From positions 62,001 through 126,000 of the forward strand of contig WPDH01000159.1 in the NCBI GenBank assembly GCA_019137255.1: a DNA stretch of 64,000 nucleotides, given 5' to 3'. The stretch is from Corinectria fuckeliana (taxonomy: Eukaryota > Ascomycota > Sordariomycetes > Hypocreales > Nectriaceae). The notes beneath the pieces were generated by a model, which saw nothing but the letters and a program-made list of their open reading frames with translations, made no database searches and was not told the origin of the DNA. Position 1 is the stretch's first letter. Every line of letters starts with the position of its first letter. Of this stretch, positions 1 to 10,503 are shown in pieces. The position numbers and the translations under genes were made by a program.

Positions 1-1781
1 CATGGTGCTTACCTATGGTCCTGGTTGCCGACCTCATACTTCCAAGCCCCGAAGCGGCCTCGAGACAAAATGTCCTTATCATAGAGGTAAGGAAGCGCTT
101 CGGCCAAGGCGCCGTCACGTTCAAGGGATGGAGTAGGATATCCGTGATCGAAACGACGGACGTAGGTGCTGACGATCTCATCCTCAGGCTTGAGCAAGTC
201 TGTGTTGATGAGACCCTTGATGCTTTCTTGGAGCAATGTCTCGTGGTTGACGGGCTTGTAGGTGGACTCCGATACCTCGAGCATAATAGACCAGTAGGGA
301 CCAGGCTGTGGCTCGGACGAAGCAGGTTCCTGACCATCAGCCAACTGAATTGTCGATAGTTCGACCTTCTCATCAGGCTGATTGAAGGGAGAGTAGTTGG
401 AGAAGATGGTAGCACGGTAAAAGGGGCAATTATCCTCAGGGAAGTATAGCTTTGGTTCGAACGCGTTAGCTAAGAGCAGCGAGTAGGAGAGACCTCCGAA
501 TCGTCGGAATGAGAATCCTTGATGAACGTACCCAGCACTTGTCACCGATGCGGTCGGGACGCTCTCCGCGAATGCCAACACCGATCACGTTGGTAGAAGA
601 GTAGAACAGCGGCTTGGTCAGTTCTTGAAGCTTTGCATCGCCCAATGTCTCTGCCAAATGATCGATAGCCATAGTAGAGATGAGAGACCCATACTTGACG
701 ACAGTTCCTAGTTCATGTTATCAGTAACGATCCCGAGTCCAGACGCAGTCAAGCATACCATCCTTCAGATAAGCGGTCTTGGAGCCTCCATCCACCTTGG
801 TGACCGCACCATGATCGCCAAAACGAGTTCGATCATTGGCGAGTGTTTTGGCTACGGCGGTCCAGATGCCGCCTGTACCACCCTCTGCAGGGAACCGGAA
901 CGTCGCGTTAGGTCCCCAGCTACCGGCAACTTTGTTGAGAATCGCGTTGGTGGTGAGCAACTTGAGATTGGGAGCAGCAACGCGCTCGCCAACCCACGTA
1001 GCGTTCATCTAAGAGGCCGCGTTAGATGACTACTCGGGACACGACAATTACTGTGGCAGATACCTTCGTGGTCGGGACTGCCCAGACCTTGAAGTTGTAG
1101 GGCTTCATGAAGATGTCATTCAGACGTTCGCCAACGTTACGGATGTTCCACTCGTCAAAGTTGCTCGGCTTGTCGGCCGGGGTTCGAACGCGAGCGTCGA
1201 GCGCCGCGTCAATGAGACTGCTCAGACATTTCGCCTGCTCCTCCTTGGGAAGCACCGCGATGTTGTTTTGGAACGGGTAAGGAACCCAGATATCCTGGTA
1301 ACGGACGTAGGAGATACGCTGATGCTCGTACCAGTCTGTAGGTTTGGGGAGGGCCTCGTTCAGAACGTCGTCGAAGTACTTGTAATGGGAGAATATGACG
1401 TGTCCTCCTACATCGAAAAGCTATAGAAGGCACATGAGTAAGATTCGGCAGGCTTAAAGCAGCAGCAAATACTTACAAAACCCTCTGGGGTGGTGTCGGT
1501 TGAAGCAAGACCACCTGGCGTTTCATTAGAGTCGACTATAAGCCAAGAAACGCTATCCTACGAGCCAGTAGAGTTAGAAATTGCCTATCGTAAAATATAT
1601 AAGACTTTTTGGTATTGAAGTGAGCTCACGTACCAGATGTTGGAGGCGTTTAGCCGCGCCCAGGCCAGTAGGGCCGGCCCCAACGACCAGAACGTCGACG
1701 TTGCTGTCATATACATTAGTGCCTGTCGGCAACAAAACGGTGGTATTTCCTAGCTGCAACGTACATCTCGTTGGAAGACAT
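1..1781 (-). CDS. ugmA: UDP-galactopyranose mutase, 3' end beyond window
   Basis: Flavoenzyme that converts UDP-galactopyranose to UDP-galactofuranose for cell-wall galactofuran, in the cytosol. Exons read as 1781-1765, 1703-1634, 1557-1477, 1420-1064, 1008-759, 707-532, 449-13, then a donor GTAAGC at 12; the C-terminus lies outside the window. The joined protein opens MSSNEINVDVLVVGAGPTGL, with the FAD-binding GxGxxG, followed by DVGGHVIFSHYKYFDD, WVPYPFQNNI and KPYNFKVWAVPTTK, then GDKCW joined to LYFPEDNCPFYRATIFSNYSP, all close to Aspergillus UGM. The first exon is only 17 nt. It is preferred over an internal TTG or ATG because donor GTACGT, branch CACTAATG and acceptor GACAG restore the ISVDVL-like N-terminus of the family. 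Every junction keeps frame, so the gene looks intact as far as seen. Confidence 0.93.
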
Positions 1782-3300
1782 GATTTACTGAGACTTGGGG
1801 AGAAAAGAGCCTTGTTTCTAAAAAGCTGGTTATTGTAAGCCAGAAGATTGAATTATACAGTAACGCCAAGGCAACTGTATTTTATACCCAGTCTGATGTT
1901 GGACGAATACCCCCGCGTTATCAAAACACGGGACTTCTGTTTAAGGTGCTTAGTAGTAAGCGTTAAGATGAGAAGAATGATCCTCATCTCGTAGATCGTA
2001 TTCCCACGTATCATCATTCAGATTCACAGCGCCTCGGAGCCAGTCAGTACAGCTGTCTGGAAGCGAGGTGACTAGCTAATTTCCTCTTTGTCTATCAATG
2101 GCGCAGTCTTGGTGAGAGCTGTTCCCGGTTTTAGATTAAGAGCGTACCACGTAATAGCGCGGGCCATTCCTGCAATTTACCATCGTGGCTGAGTCTGTCG
2201 CTGTTGTTATATATAGCATAGGCTTACTGCGGACCCCTGGAATTGACACGCGTATCATGGGCTGGGGCTGCCACACGGCGAGAATACGCAAGGCGAGGGC
2301 AAAATGGCGTTGCTGTTTCAGGTGACTCTGGTATGTGTTAATTTCTCAATGCTAATCACTTCATTTGAGGTGTTCTCCAGGATCGGAAGCGCTGGAAACT
2401 TGATCCGATGTCTACAAAGTAACTTGCGGTCACAGAGCAATGCAAAATAAGGAGCCAACAGCGGCTGATTGTACCCTTGCGCATTCGATCAACGTGTTTG
2501 TTCGGTAGGTATCTGTTGGTGGCTTGGGTGGAAACACGGATACCCCTTGCGTACTCCACGGAACAGATGATGTTATGTTACCTTGAGTTGTAAGGAAACC
2601 TGAACGCTACTTACAGGACGGAATTGAGTGTAGAGATGGTTCTAAGAAAATAACGTAAAGGTCTCGTAGTTATTGACGAGTAATTCTTAGAAGCTGCCGC
2701 CGTTGAATCATTGAGATTGTTCAAATTATTGAACGGCTTGCAAATCGTAAGAATGGCTATCGGTGTGTCGTTACGGCACAATAAACACCTAGAGGGCTGG
2801 GCCGGCGTGAAATATCCAGGAGCATCGCAGTACGCATGTTCCAATAAACTTTAAATAACGGAGCCCTGGAAGATGAGATCCCGATGTGTATGGCAGAAGT
2901 AGTCAGGCAATGTCGGAGAGTGCGCATATATCACTTCATAGCCTCACGCGTACAATCTCAGTCCCTCATACCCTCACGCATATTACCTCAGTCCTAAGTC
3001 CTGCACCACGCTCCCATCTTCCCTACCCAATCCTTTCGCGCTATCGATTCCACTCGACCAGTTCATAGCAAGTGCCGAACCTTCAACCAGTCGAGTATGC
3101 TCTCTTCTGACCTGGTGAAACTCAGTTCTGTCCTGCCTGCCACAAACTAGTCCAGCACAACGGAGGGGTCATCTATTGCTGAGGCACTCCTAGCACCGGA
3201 AGCATCGTTGACGGTAATAGACGTGGACTCCGCCGACAGATCACGCGTTGGGACCGATATAGCGATCAAGAGGCCTCAGGAGCTACCTAGGCTGTCTGGA
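1782..3300. other. Intergenic, no supported gene
   Basis: This stretch holds only short open frames without family resemblance. It lies upstream of the UGM gene and presumably contains its promoter in the first few hundred bases. Frequent stops in all frames and relatively high A+T suggest old, mutated non-coding DNA. Confidence 0.6.
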
Positions 3301-3323
3301 GGACTGGGACACAGAAAGCGAAG

Positions 3324-3464
3324 GACTGCGGGACTTAATGCCACGACTCCGACCACATGAACCTTGAGCACTGCGGGACCCAACACGACGACACCATTCA
3401 CCTAAACTGGACGAGTACTGCGGGACTAGAAAAAGCAACGGCGAGACGCTGAGAACTGAGCTGC
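3324..3464. repeat. Degenerate tandem repeat, about 46 bp period, three units
   Basis: The decamer ACTGCGGGAC recurs at 3324-3333, 3370-3379 and 3417-3426, spaced 46 and 47 bp. The sequence between copies is related but diverged (for example acgactccgaccac versus acgacgacaccatt). This is a three-unit decayed minisatellite, possibly from a former repetitive coding region or transposon. No intact frame crosses it. Confidence 0.55.
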
Positions 3465-3867
3465 AAAGACGACAGCCACACGAATCCGAAGAAGCTAGGA
3501 GTACACCAACCGACGAGGACAGAAGACGACATCACAGCACCCTTACCACCCAACCAAGTCAACAGGGACACGATAAGCACAAGACAACCCCAACAACTGC
3601 CAACCGACTAGGAACGACGCCTGGAGAGCGCTAGGACAGAGGATCAACAGGAGGTCACCAGTAGGGGAGGACACCCTAAGGAGGACGATTAACTCTGGTG
3701 CACACTAAAGATCTTAAGTGTATACACCCTAAATTACTGCTGAGAGCCTACGACTACTTATATAAAATAGCTAGGACTTTATGTATCTCGCCTTTCTCGC
3801 TTTATAGTTGGTTAAGATCCCTGCGGCTCGCGTAAGTGTTGCCTTACCGCAGTCAAAGGGATAAGGC

Positions 3868-3950
3868 ACCCTGATGGAAGGTTTACAGTGCCAAACCCTC
3901 GTGATTTAAGTAGTTGCAGCTTCCTGGCACTGTCAACCTTCCATCAGGGT
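3868..3950. repeat. 26-bp inverted repeat (25/26) with 31-bp loop
   Basis: The left arm at 3868-3893 (starting ACCCTGATGGAAGG) and the right arm at 3925-3950 (ending CCTTCCATCAGGGT) are reverse complements except at one position. They could form a long hairpin in DNA or RNA. The structure sits directly inside the left copy of the 31-bp direct repeat. Confidence 0.8.
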
Positions 3951-4108
3951 ACTACTAGTACTAAGAAACCTTGCACCTGCGAGGTTCAAGGTACCTGGTA
4001 GGCTATGCTATTTAATCTCTACCACCTCCTCCCTCTTCTTCCCTTTCCTCTTCTTCCTCATCCATCTCTCTCCTCGACCATCTCTCTCTTCGACCAGCTC
4101 TTTACAGC

Positions 4109-4537
4109 TTGCCTCGCCTCCCACTACCCTCTCAACTTTTACCTTGCTTTATTTCTATCATGTTGCCACTCTGTAGCTCTATTCCAATCCTACCTCATCA
4201 AATATTCCAACGGATCCTCACTCAGCTACGGAGCACGGCACCCACTCCTCTCCTTCGAGTTGAGCCTGCGCAAAACACGGCACAGCCTGCGTCTGGGCAG
4301 AAACAAACCAACCACATTCTGTCACAACTCATGGCAGCCCAGATGCAGCAGACAGAAGCCTTGCTTGAGTCCGCTGCCCAGGACCGCAAGCAGCGAGCAG
4401 AATTTGCGCAAGCCCAACTGCAGCAAGCAAAGACCCAGCACTCACACATAATAAATTCCTTGAAGGCGTATGAAAATTTGCCTTGGTATCGGAGGTTGCC
4501 GACTCGACTGTGCCACATTATCGTCTATGGCAGATAG
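4109..4537 (+). other. Short open frame of 142 codons, doubtful
   Basis: An open frame lies inside the putative transposon remnant. Its C-terminal half is rich in Gln, Ala and charged residues (QLMAAQMQQTEALLESAAQD followed by similar sequence) and could form a coiled coil. The N-terminal half is translated pyrimidine-rich DNA. I recognise no family. It may be a decayed element protein or chance. Confidence 0.2.
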
Positions 4538-5082
4538 CATAGGAGCCTGCCTAACCTCCCTCAACAACCTAGTCATCCTAGATGACACGTTTCCTATCCC
4601 TTCCTACGGATCAAATCATGTATTTAATTACCTTCCTTTCCCGCTAGGATAGATAGAAATCAAGAGCTTTAATCACATTGATCCCGACCATTAGATGTAA
4701 CACTATCTCTAAACTCTAGGCGAGGCTCCCTATGCTCAGGTGACCTAATCGTCTGTCCTGCGCATGTCCCAGTGGTAGTAGTGGTAGCCAAAACCCAAGT
4801 TTCTGGTAATTCTCCTCGATTTTGACTTATGATAGCGTCCAGTGGTCAATAAGCGCTCTTCTGGGAGGCTTAGTTCCAGTAGTAATAAAAGTCACCACTC
4901 TTGGGGATCTACATTATAGGACATGCTGATTCTCACAGCTACGCAGCTTCTTGAAGTTAATTAGCGTACTGTTGATCTCCCGGGCCTCTGTAGGTCGCTA
5001 AGCCTAAGTGTTGCCTTACCGTAGTCAAAGGGGTATACCTGCGATGATAATTCTATGATGTTCGATGAGTGAGGTGGAAGGA

Positions 5083-5244
5083 CTATAGCACTAAGGCACT
5101 AGGGCATTAGTGCATCGGGGTATTATAGCGTTAGGGAGTCGGGGTATTAAGACAGTATTAATATGAACAAAATAGTAAGAAGGGTAAGAAGTGTAGGCAA
5201 GTAGGTTTAAATAAAGATACAGTGCAGCCCAAATAGCACAACTC
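5083..5244. mobile_element. MITE copy A, left end lost
   Basis: The right terminus (about 5222-5244, GCAGCCCAAATAGCACAACT) matches the terminal repeat shared by the copies at 26, 28, 29.6 and 36.9 kb. Next to it is the family's core of degenerate 10-11 bp units, here in TTAG orientation (for example gcattagtgcatcggggtatta). I find no matching left terminal repeat and no target duplication, so this copy is truncated or eroded. The left limit given is approximate. Confidence 0.7.
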
Positions 5245-6420
5245 TAGTGAACACAGAGACACACATTACCTTCTATCATCCACTACTCAAGCTATAGAGT
5301 CCTACTCACAGCTCTATTAAATTACCCCTACTGCCCCTGGCGTAGTCGATGCGGGATAATTAGCGCAGGACAATCAGCGCGATACATCCTGAAAGCCCAT
5401 CTCATACTAAGCTCCCCCCTGAATGATAAGGATCGTATAGTATCTGCCCAGCTGTGTATAGCCCTTGTTCAGCTCCGGGCCCTTCTTGTGGTGTGGTCCC
5501 AAACAATATCTCTACAATTTTCAGGCAGGGCTCAAACTTGATCAATTTGCAAAAACTATGTATCCGCCAGCTCTTCATCCACCCAGCCACCCCAGACCAT
5601 GCCTCTAGCGTGCAAGGTGCGGACTGCCTCGCGAATCTGCCCGATGCGCTTTCGCCTCCGCTGAGCTGGTATCGCGGGAACGTCCATATTCCTGAGTCGA
5701 CATCCTGGCACCCATTCCCGAAGAAACCCGACAACACGACCGTTATCTGTCATCTACATTGAACGACGACGGCGTCTTGGAACTCATTAGCCACTCAACC
5801 TTAGTGCCCGCGATCAACTCGCAAACAGGCGATGCGCTTTGTGCCCCTCGTCAGTACCAGATCGCCATCGCCCTGGTGACTCTCCAGGCATGCATCCCGT
5901 CCTCCCGGAGCTGCGAGTCACGTAATAAACACTCCGGGGTTGATACCCTCGTGTCCTGTATGTAGTTACAGTGGTGGGTTAGTGGTTTTTTGGTTCCACA
6001 GAGGGGCTAATCACCCGCAGGCTGCTGAAGATTTTAAGTGATCAACGGTATCAAGGGTGTGTGGGGACACCTACTACCACCTATTTAGTGTAGCGGTCAT
6101 TGACAGTACCAGCAGGTAAGTGAGGCTGACTCCTACTTAAGAGGCTGCAAGCCCAGAGCAATGTGGCTATTCATACATGATGATAAGTAGCGGGACTTCT
6201 GTACCTAAAGAATTTAGGTGTGAAACAATGTACTATCGTGAATCTTGGCTTACCTTGGTGGTTAAAAAAGAAAAGAGTGGCTGGGTACTTCGTACATCCA
6301 ACCTGCCTTTACAGCAGCGAGGTGGCCCGTGGCCCGTGCACTCTCGAGTCACATTAAAAATTCGCGCTGGTGCATGAACCACTGAACCTCTTCCTTTCCT
6401 ACTCCACCCATCCACACAAC
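5245..6420. other. Intergenic between repeat remnants and RBR pseudogene
   Basis: Apart from the kinase-like fragment, I see no gene. Open frames are short and lack family motifs. Confidence 0.5.
5556..5756 (-). pseudogene. Possible remnant of a fungal kinase-like gene
   Basis: The minus strand encodes DNGRVVGFLREWVPG, then EAVRTLHARGMVWGGW, ending in a stop. This resembles the lid and catalytic-loop region of fungal-expanded protein-kinase-like genes, where 'xxLHxxGxVWGD' precedes the catalytic Asp. Here that Asp position is Gly and a TAG lies directly upstream in frame. No flanking kinase sequence is preserved. The resemblance is short, so the call is tentative. Confidence 0.3.
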
Positions 6421-7544
6421 ATGCCGCTTTCCGATACAGCTCGACGCCAGATAGCTTCAGCTCGGTACTTCCTCCGACGTGAAGAAGAGGTACTATCCTG
6501 CTTTCTTTGATTGGGATTATAACTTGCTGATATATATAGCCAAACAACCATGATGAGCCGCCTCCCCAAGACACGACGGCGACTGAGCCGAGCCCAGCGT
6601 CTGAACTGGTAAGCCCTCATTCAACCCTAGTTCAACTGTGATCCAAGACTTATCTGGTGTTCATAGGAACTCAGTTGCAAAATCTGCTGGGAACATCGCC
6701 CTGGAACCCGTGTCCAGTGCCCCAACGAATGCTTTTGGTGTTAGGGATGCCTTCAGCAACTCTTGACGGTGGCCGCAGAGAATGTCGCTGATCCTAGCGC
6801 GTTCCCGCCTCGGTGTGATGCAGTCGTTGGGTCGAATGCCTTGGCAAATACAGAAGAGCAGTCCCGCCCACTCAGCCAGCCGCCAGACCCCGAGATACTG
6901 CGTTACGCTCAGTCCAGACCTCGACATGTTCAGTTCTGTCCCTCGTGTGCCCGCCTGGTCGAACGCTCTGCAGGCTGCCACCACATGACGTGAGTAACAC
7001 ATCCCATTCCTCTTGGTGGAAGCTGCTGACAGAATGGCTTAGGTGCACGTGCAGCGCGGACTTCTGCTACATGTGTGGGACAGCATATAGCCCCGAGCTG
7101 TGGCCCCTCTGCAATCACACGACAGGTGATGAAGCAGCACAGTGGCACCTGGCTGTTCCCCGACAATGGATAGGACTGATGAATGTCGCCCCAGCGGGGC
7201 CGGCGACTGAGCCTGGACCGGCGCCTGAGCCTGCGGAACCGGCGTCTGAGCCTGCGGGCACGATTGTTGCAACGGTGAACCAGCCGGAGCCTTTTGTGAG
7301 TACTTCACCTCCCCCAACCATGGTGACTGAAAATGATGTCTTATATTCCCAGGTTCCCATCGTCGTCTGCGCGCATCCGCTGGTGCTGTGGAGGAAACTC
7401 CGATTTCGCCGAGACCGACCCACCTTCCATCATGCAGCCTTGCGCTGCGAGTATTGCGGAATTGCCTTGAGCCGATTTGGGTTTGAGTGTGCCGGATGCG
7501 AAATGTTGACTTGCGCACGATGCACGGAAACTCTGGTGACATGA
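6421..7544 (+). pseudogene. RBR-type (RING-IBR) E3 ubiquitin ligase, broken by in-frame TAG
   Basis: Exons read as 6421-6489, 6540-6608, 6667-6989, 7043-7295 and 7353-7544, all with GT-AG introns of 50-58 bp and kept in frame. The joined product has a RING1-like start (CKICWEHRPGTRVQCPNECFWC), an IBR-like block (FCPSCARLVERSAGCHHMTC followed by TCSADFCYMCG) and a C-terminal CEYCG...CAGC...CARC zinc motif. RBR proteins transfer ubiquitin through a catalytic Cys. A TAG at 6742-6744 lies inside RING1 between CFWC and GCLQQL, where a Trp codon (TGG) would fit. The change is G to A, which is C to T at CpA on the other strand, the RIP pattern. A 41-nt intron removing the TAG is conceivable but would delete zinc ligands. 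The rest of the frame is open, so decay is recent or tolerated. Confidence 0.65.
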
Positions 7545-8783
7545 GGAAGCGGGTCCATTTAGCTTATAGAAGAGAGTGAATACCACCACCATGATTGTTC
7601 TACCTCCCGCCTTGTTTCTTGTCTTTTCTAAAGATATCGTCGATTCTCTACAGAGCGTCACTGTGAACCATGTCCGCTATGTGCAGCAGGACTATCTGAT
7701 CACGTTCGTCTTCTCGATGCGCTCTTCTTCCGGGTTGCCAACGCGCTTCGTCGGCCGCCGTCGTGTGCCGCCCAGAACGCAGTCCAAGCCATATTCATGA
7801 TTATCCATGACCGCTCTCCGGGCCACTGGTCTTCGCCAAACAGACGGCTCGAGCTACGGCGTCTTTGTTATCTACGTTCTCTACCATTATCTCGGAAATT
7901 TGCCCGTGCCTTCTGAATGGGATGCCTCAGATGCGCACGATGTCATAGCCTCTCCTCACTCCTGTCTCCCCGACCGATTCCTCGACTCACTCCGATAGTC
8001 CCGCTGCTCGAGCCCAGCACAAGATCATAGATTAATTGTCGGATTCCGAGTAGTAGGTCCATGAACCGAGGGCTTCGAGTTTCCTGCACCGCTGCCGCCC
8101 AAGCACGTCCCAATACCGCGAAAGCCTTTGCTGCACCGGTCCGCAAGATGACTTCTTAGTATAGCCTAGAGGTTCTTCCATGGCGGTGTACACTAAAGTT
8201 GAGCATTGTCTCGCCCGCCATGTTGGACTGGGAGCTTCTAGCTTGCACGTGGTCGGCGGACGAGGTGTCGGCGGACGAGAACAAGGCCTTGGCGCAGGCC
8301 TTGCCGTTTTGCAACACTTCCTCGTAGAGGGCAGAACCCTTATTGAACGATACCTTCTCTACCTGCACTGTCGCTAGAAGAATGCCCTAGGCCGGGTACA
8401 CCACGCTGCCCGTCTGGGAGCTTTGTCTGTGTCCGCATGGTTCGTCTGATTTGCATCAATTGCAGGATCTGTCGATCGCCTTGCTGCATTTGCTACGCAA
8501 GTGTACCACAAGATACGTATAGTTACGTATTTGACAATTAGTTCCGAGAGTGATAGACTCTTTAATGCCTAAGCTCTACAACGCTCTAATACCCTAATGC
8601 TCTAACTGCTCTGTCATTATTAATAGTAAAACTATCTAGTCGACACAGTTAGCTGTGGTCCACCGAGCCCGGTTGGAAAGTGATGGAACTGCGTAGTGTT
8701 CGATTTATCCTGGAATATAGCCACCCAATAAAAGAGGCACATCTACGCTACCCAAACAGTCAACCACATGTAAACCTAAGTCC
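7545..8783. other. Intergenic with one unexplained open stretch and MITE fragment B
   Basis: On the plus strand 7645-7917 stays open for about 90 codons and begins HCEPCPLCAAGLSDHV, with a CxxC pair. It lacks a start codon and a recognisable family. It may be a decayed gene or a downstream exon of the RBR locus. The minus strand at 7943-8368 has further open fragments without convincing family matches. MITE core sequence lies at 8569-8640. Confidence 0.4.
8569..8640. mobile_element. MITE copy B, internal fragment only
   Basis: The sequence (taatgcctaagctctacaac and onward, through ctgctctgtcattattaata) matches the core of the copies at 26.1 and 27.9 kb, including the degenerate CTAA-type 10-bp units and the CTGCTCTGTxATTATT segment. 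No terminal inverted repeats remain, so this is a decayed fragment. Confidence 0.6.
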
Positions 8784-9810
8784 TCAATAAGTGTTTCCAA
8801 AACTCGTGCCGTGATTCGCCCAGTCGCTTTCAAACCGGTTCCAGCCGCCGTTCTCGGGCTCGCTCGCCAAGAAGAGCGTCTGAACCACCATGTCGTAGTA
8901 GCCATCGGCCGGCCTCTTCCCCCCGCAGACATTCCCCCCCATGGCCACGTTCAGCAGAATCGTCATGTCCCGCATCGGCCGCGTGCCCTCGGGGACGGGC
9001 GCCTTCATGACGGGCCGGCCGTCGACGTACCAGACCATGCGGCCCTGGCCGGGCCGGCCGCCGGGCTGGTCCCAGGCGAAGTCGTAGCGCACGGGGCGGG
9101 CGTGCATGTCCGGGATCTTGGTGGCGACGACGCGGTGCTTCTGCGGCTCGTGGTGGAAGCCCCAGTGCAGGCAGGTCCGGTTCTCGCGGTCCCCGTTCCA
9201 CGTCTCGGCGATGTCGATCTCGCCGTCGACGGGCCACGCGAACGGCTCCCGCGGGAGCAGCCAGAAGGCGGGCCAGATGCCCTCGGCGCAGGGCGACAGG
9301 ATTACGGCCGTCAGCACGCCCCGGTCGCGGGCCAGCGTCTGCCGGCTGACCAGCCGCGCCGAGGTGAACCGCTGCTCGGCGGCGGGCGCGGCGTTGTGCG
9401 CGATGGCGCGGACGACGAGCCGGCCGTCTTGCGTGCTGTTGCGCCGAGTTCAGCAGGGAGCTCCGGGCGCGCGGTTGCATCGCAGGGCAGGCTTGGGCTT
9501 GGACTCACTGGAAGGCATTCGCCGGAGCTGCCGTGTAGTGCTCCAGCTCCTGGTTGCCCCAGCCGTCGGGGCCGTTTCCGAGCTTCGCATCCCACTCGGC
9601 CGTGACCGGAGCGTCGGCCTGGAAGCGCGGTTGCCAGTAGAGCTGGGCTTGCGAGGCGGCTTGCGGCGGCGGCGGCGGCGGCGGCGGCGGATAGTAGGAT
9701 TGTTGGTGTGGTTGCTGAGACTGGGACTGCGACTGTGACTGCGAGGCGTCTCCCTGCATCAGGCCTTCAATCTCGCCCTTGACGCGCTTCAGGTGATCTT
9801 TCCAGCCCAT
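8784..9810 (-). CDS. Glycoside hydrolase family 16 beta-glucanase-like protein, no signal peptide
   Basis: Two exons (9810-9509 and 9435-8784; intron donor GTGAGT, acceptor CAACAG) give 317 residues. The GH16 catalytic signature ExDxxE is present as GEIDIAE, within WPVDGEIDIAETWNGDREN, with the upstream strands GIWPAFWLLP and downstream MRDMTILLNVAMGGN typical of laminarinase-like GH16 enzymes acting on beta-1,3 or mixed glucans. The N-terminus (MGWKDHLKRVKGEIEGLMQ) is charged and amphipathic rather than a signal peptide. It is followed by a Ser-Gln repeat and nine consecutive prolines. This implies a cytosolic or unconventionally exported enzyme. Substrate and linkage are inferred from the family only. 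Confidence 0.88.
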
Positions 9811-10503
9811 GGTCCCGAGCAGTTATTTATGTCCTGTGACGGCTTTGTGCACCTGCAGCAAACACGATGTTGTGTGCTTGTGTACCAGGCTCTACAGTGG
9901 TGTACTCCGGGAATTTGATAGCGAAGAGGCGCAGCTGTGATGTGTCATGTCAGTTTAGTTCTTCGTACGACACCGCTTGACACGTCAGGTACCTTGGCAT
10001 GACGTCACCGTGCCACTACTCAGTAATCTTTTGATTAGACTGACCCGCAACTGAAGCTATATACTGATGTTGTAGGGTTCGGGGGAAAGCAGGGCTCTTC
10101 TCACAGGGTAGATGGATTTGTCAACTGACCTAAGACTTGTAAGCCCTCACTTAACAATCGGTGCTACAACACAATTAATAGCGGTGTTTATACGCGTACT
10201 ACACGAGCCAAGGAAACAATTCAACACGCCGAGTTTCAATCATGTTCTGTCTTGATAACTTTTTTGGCCTACTGTCACTGGACAACCTCCTTACTCATCA
10301 TCTTTGCGACTATGCGAATGCAAGGACCAAACAAAATAAACGCTTCCTGAGGCCTCTTCTCCAAGGCCTCTCTACACGCAGTCTTCCTCTCTGACACCAA
10401 CCTCAACGTCAACAAACAACCGTCTTCGTCCATTTTTTCCACCTCGCCCCTCCCAAATCAGTATCAAATTCTTTTCCCCCGAGTCCCACGATGCAACTTC
10501 AAC
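9811..10503. other. Intergenic between GH16 gene and sugar transporter 3' end
   Basis: No gene is seen. The part next to 9810 is the likely promoter of the GH16 gene. The part next to 10503 is the 3' region of the transporter and contains a C- and T-rich stretch. Confidence 0.6.

Larger units (their letters stand above)
3833..5035. mobile_element. Possible short transposon remnant bounded by a 31-bp direct repeat
   Basis: A 31-bp sequence starting TAAGTGTTGCCTTACCG occurs at 3833-3863 and again at 5005-5035 with 29 of 31 identities. One of the two differences is CpA to TpA, the RIP type. Just inside the left copy is a near-perfect 26-bp inverted repeat. The interior has a pyrimidine-rich block (about 4015-4120) and a short open frame but no recognisable transposase or polymerase. 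It could be a non-autonomous element or a segmental duplication; the class is unknown. Confidence 0.4.

Noticed and set aside
1574..1759. UGM starting at 1759
   Set aside because: The start at 1781 with a 17-nt exon matches the family N-terminus; the 1759 version reads through an intron.
8811..9605. 264-codon plus-strand open frame
   Set aside because: Antisense shadow of the GH16 gene; composition is Arg/Gly/Pro/Ala-rich without motifs.
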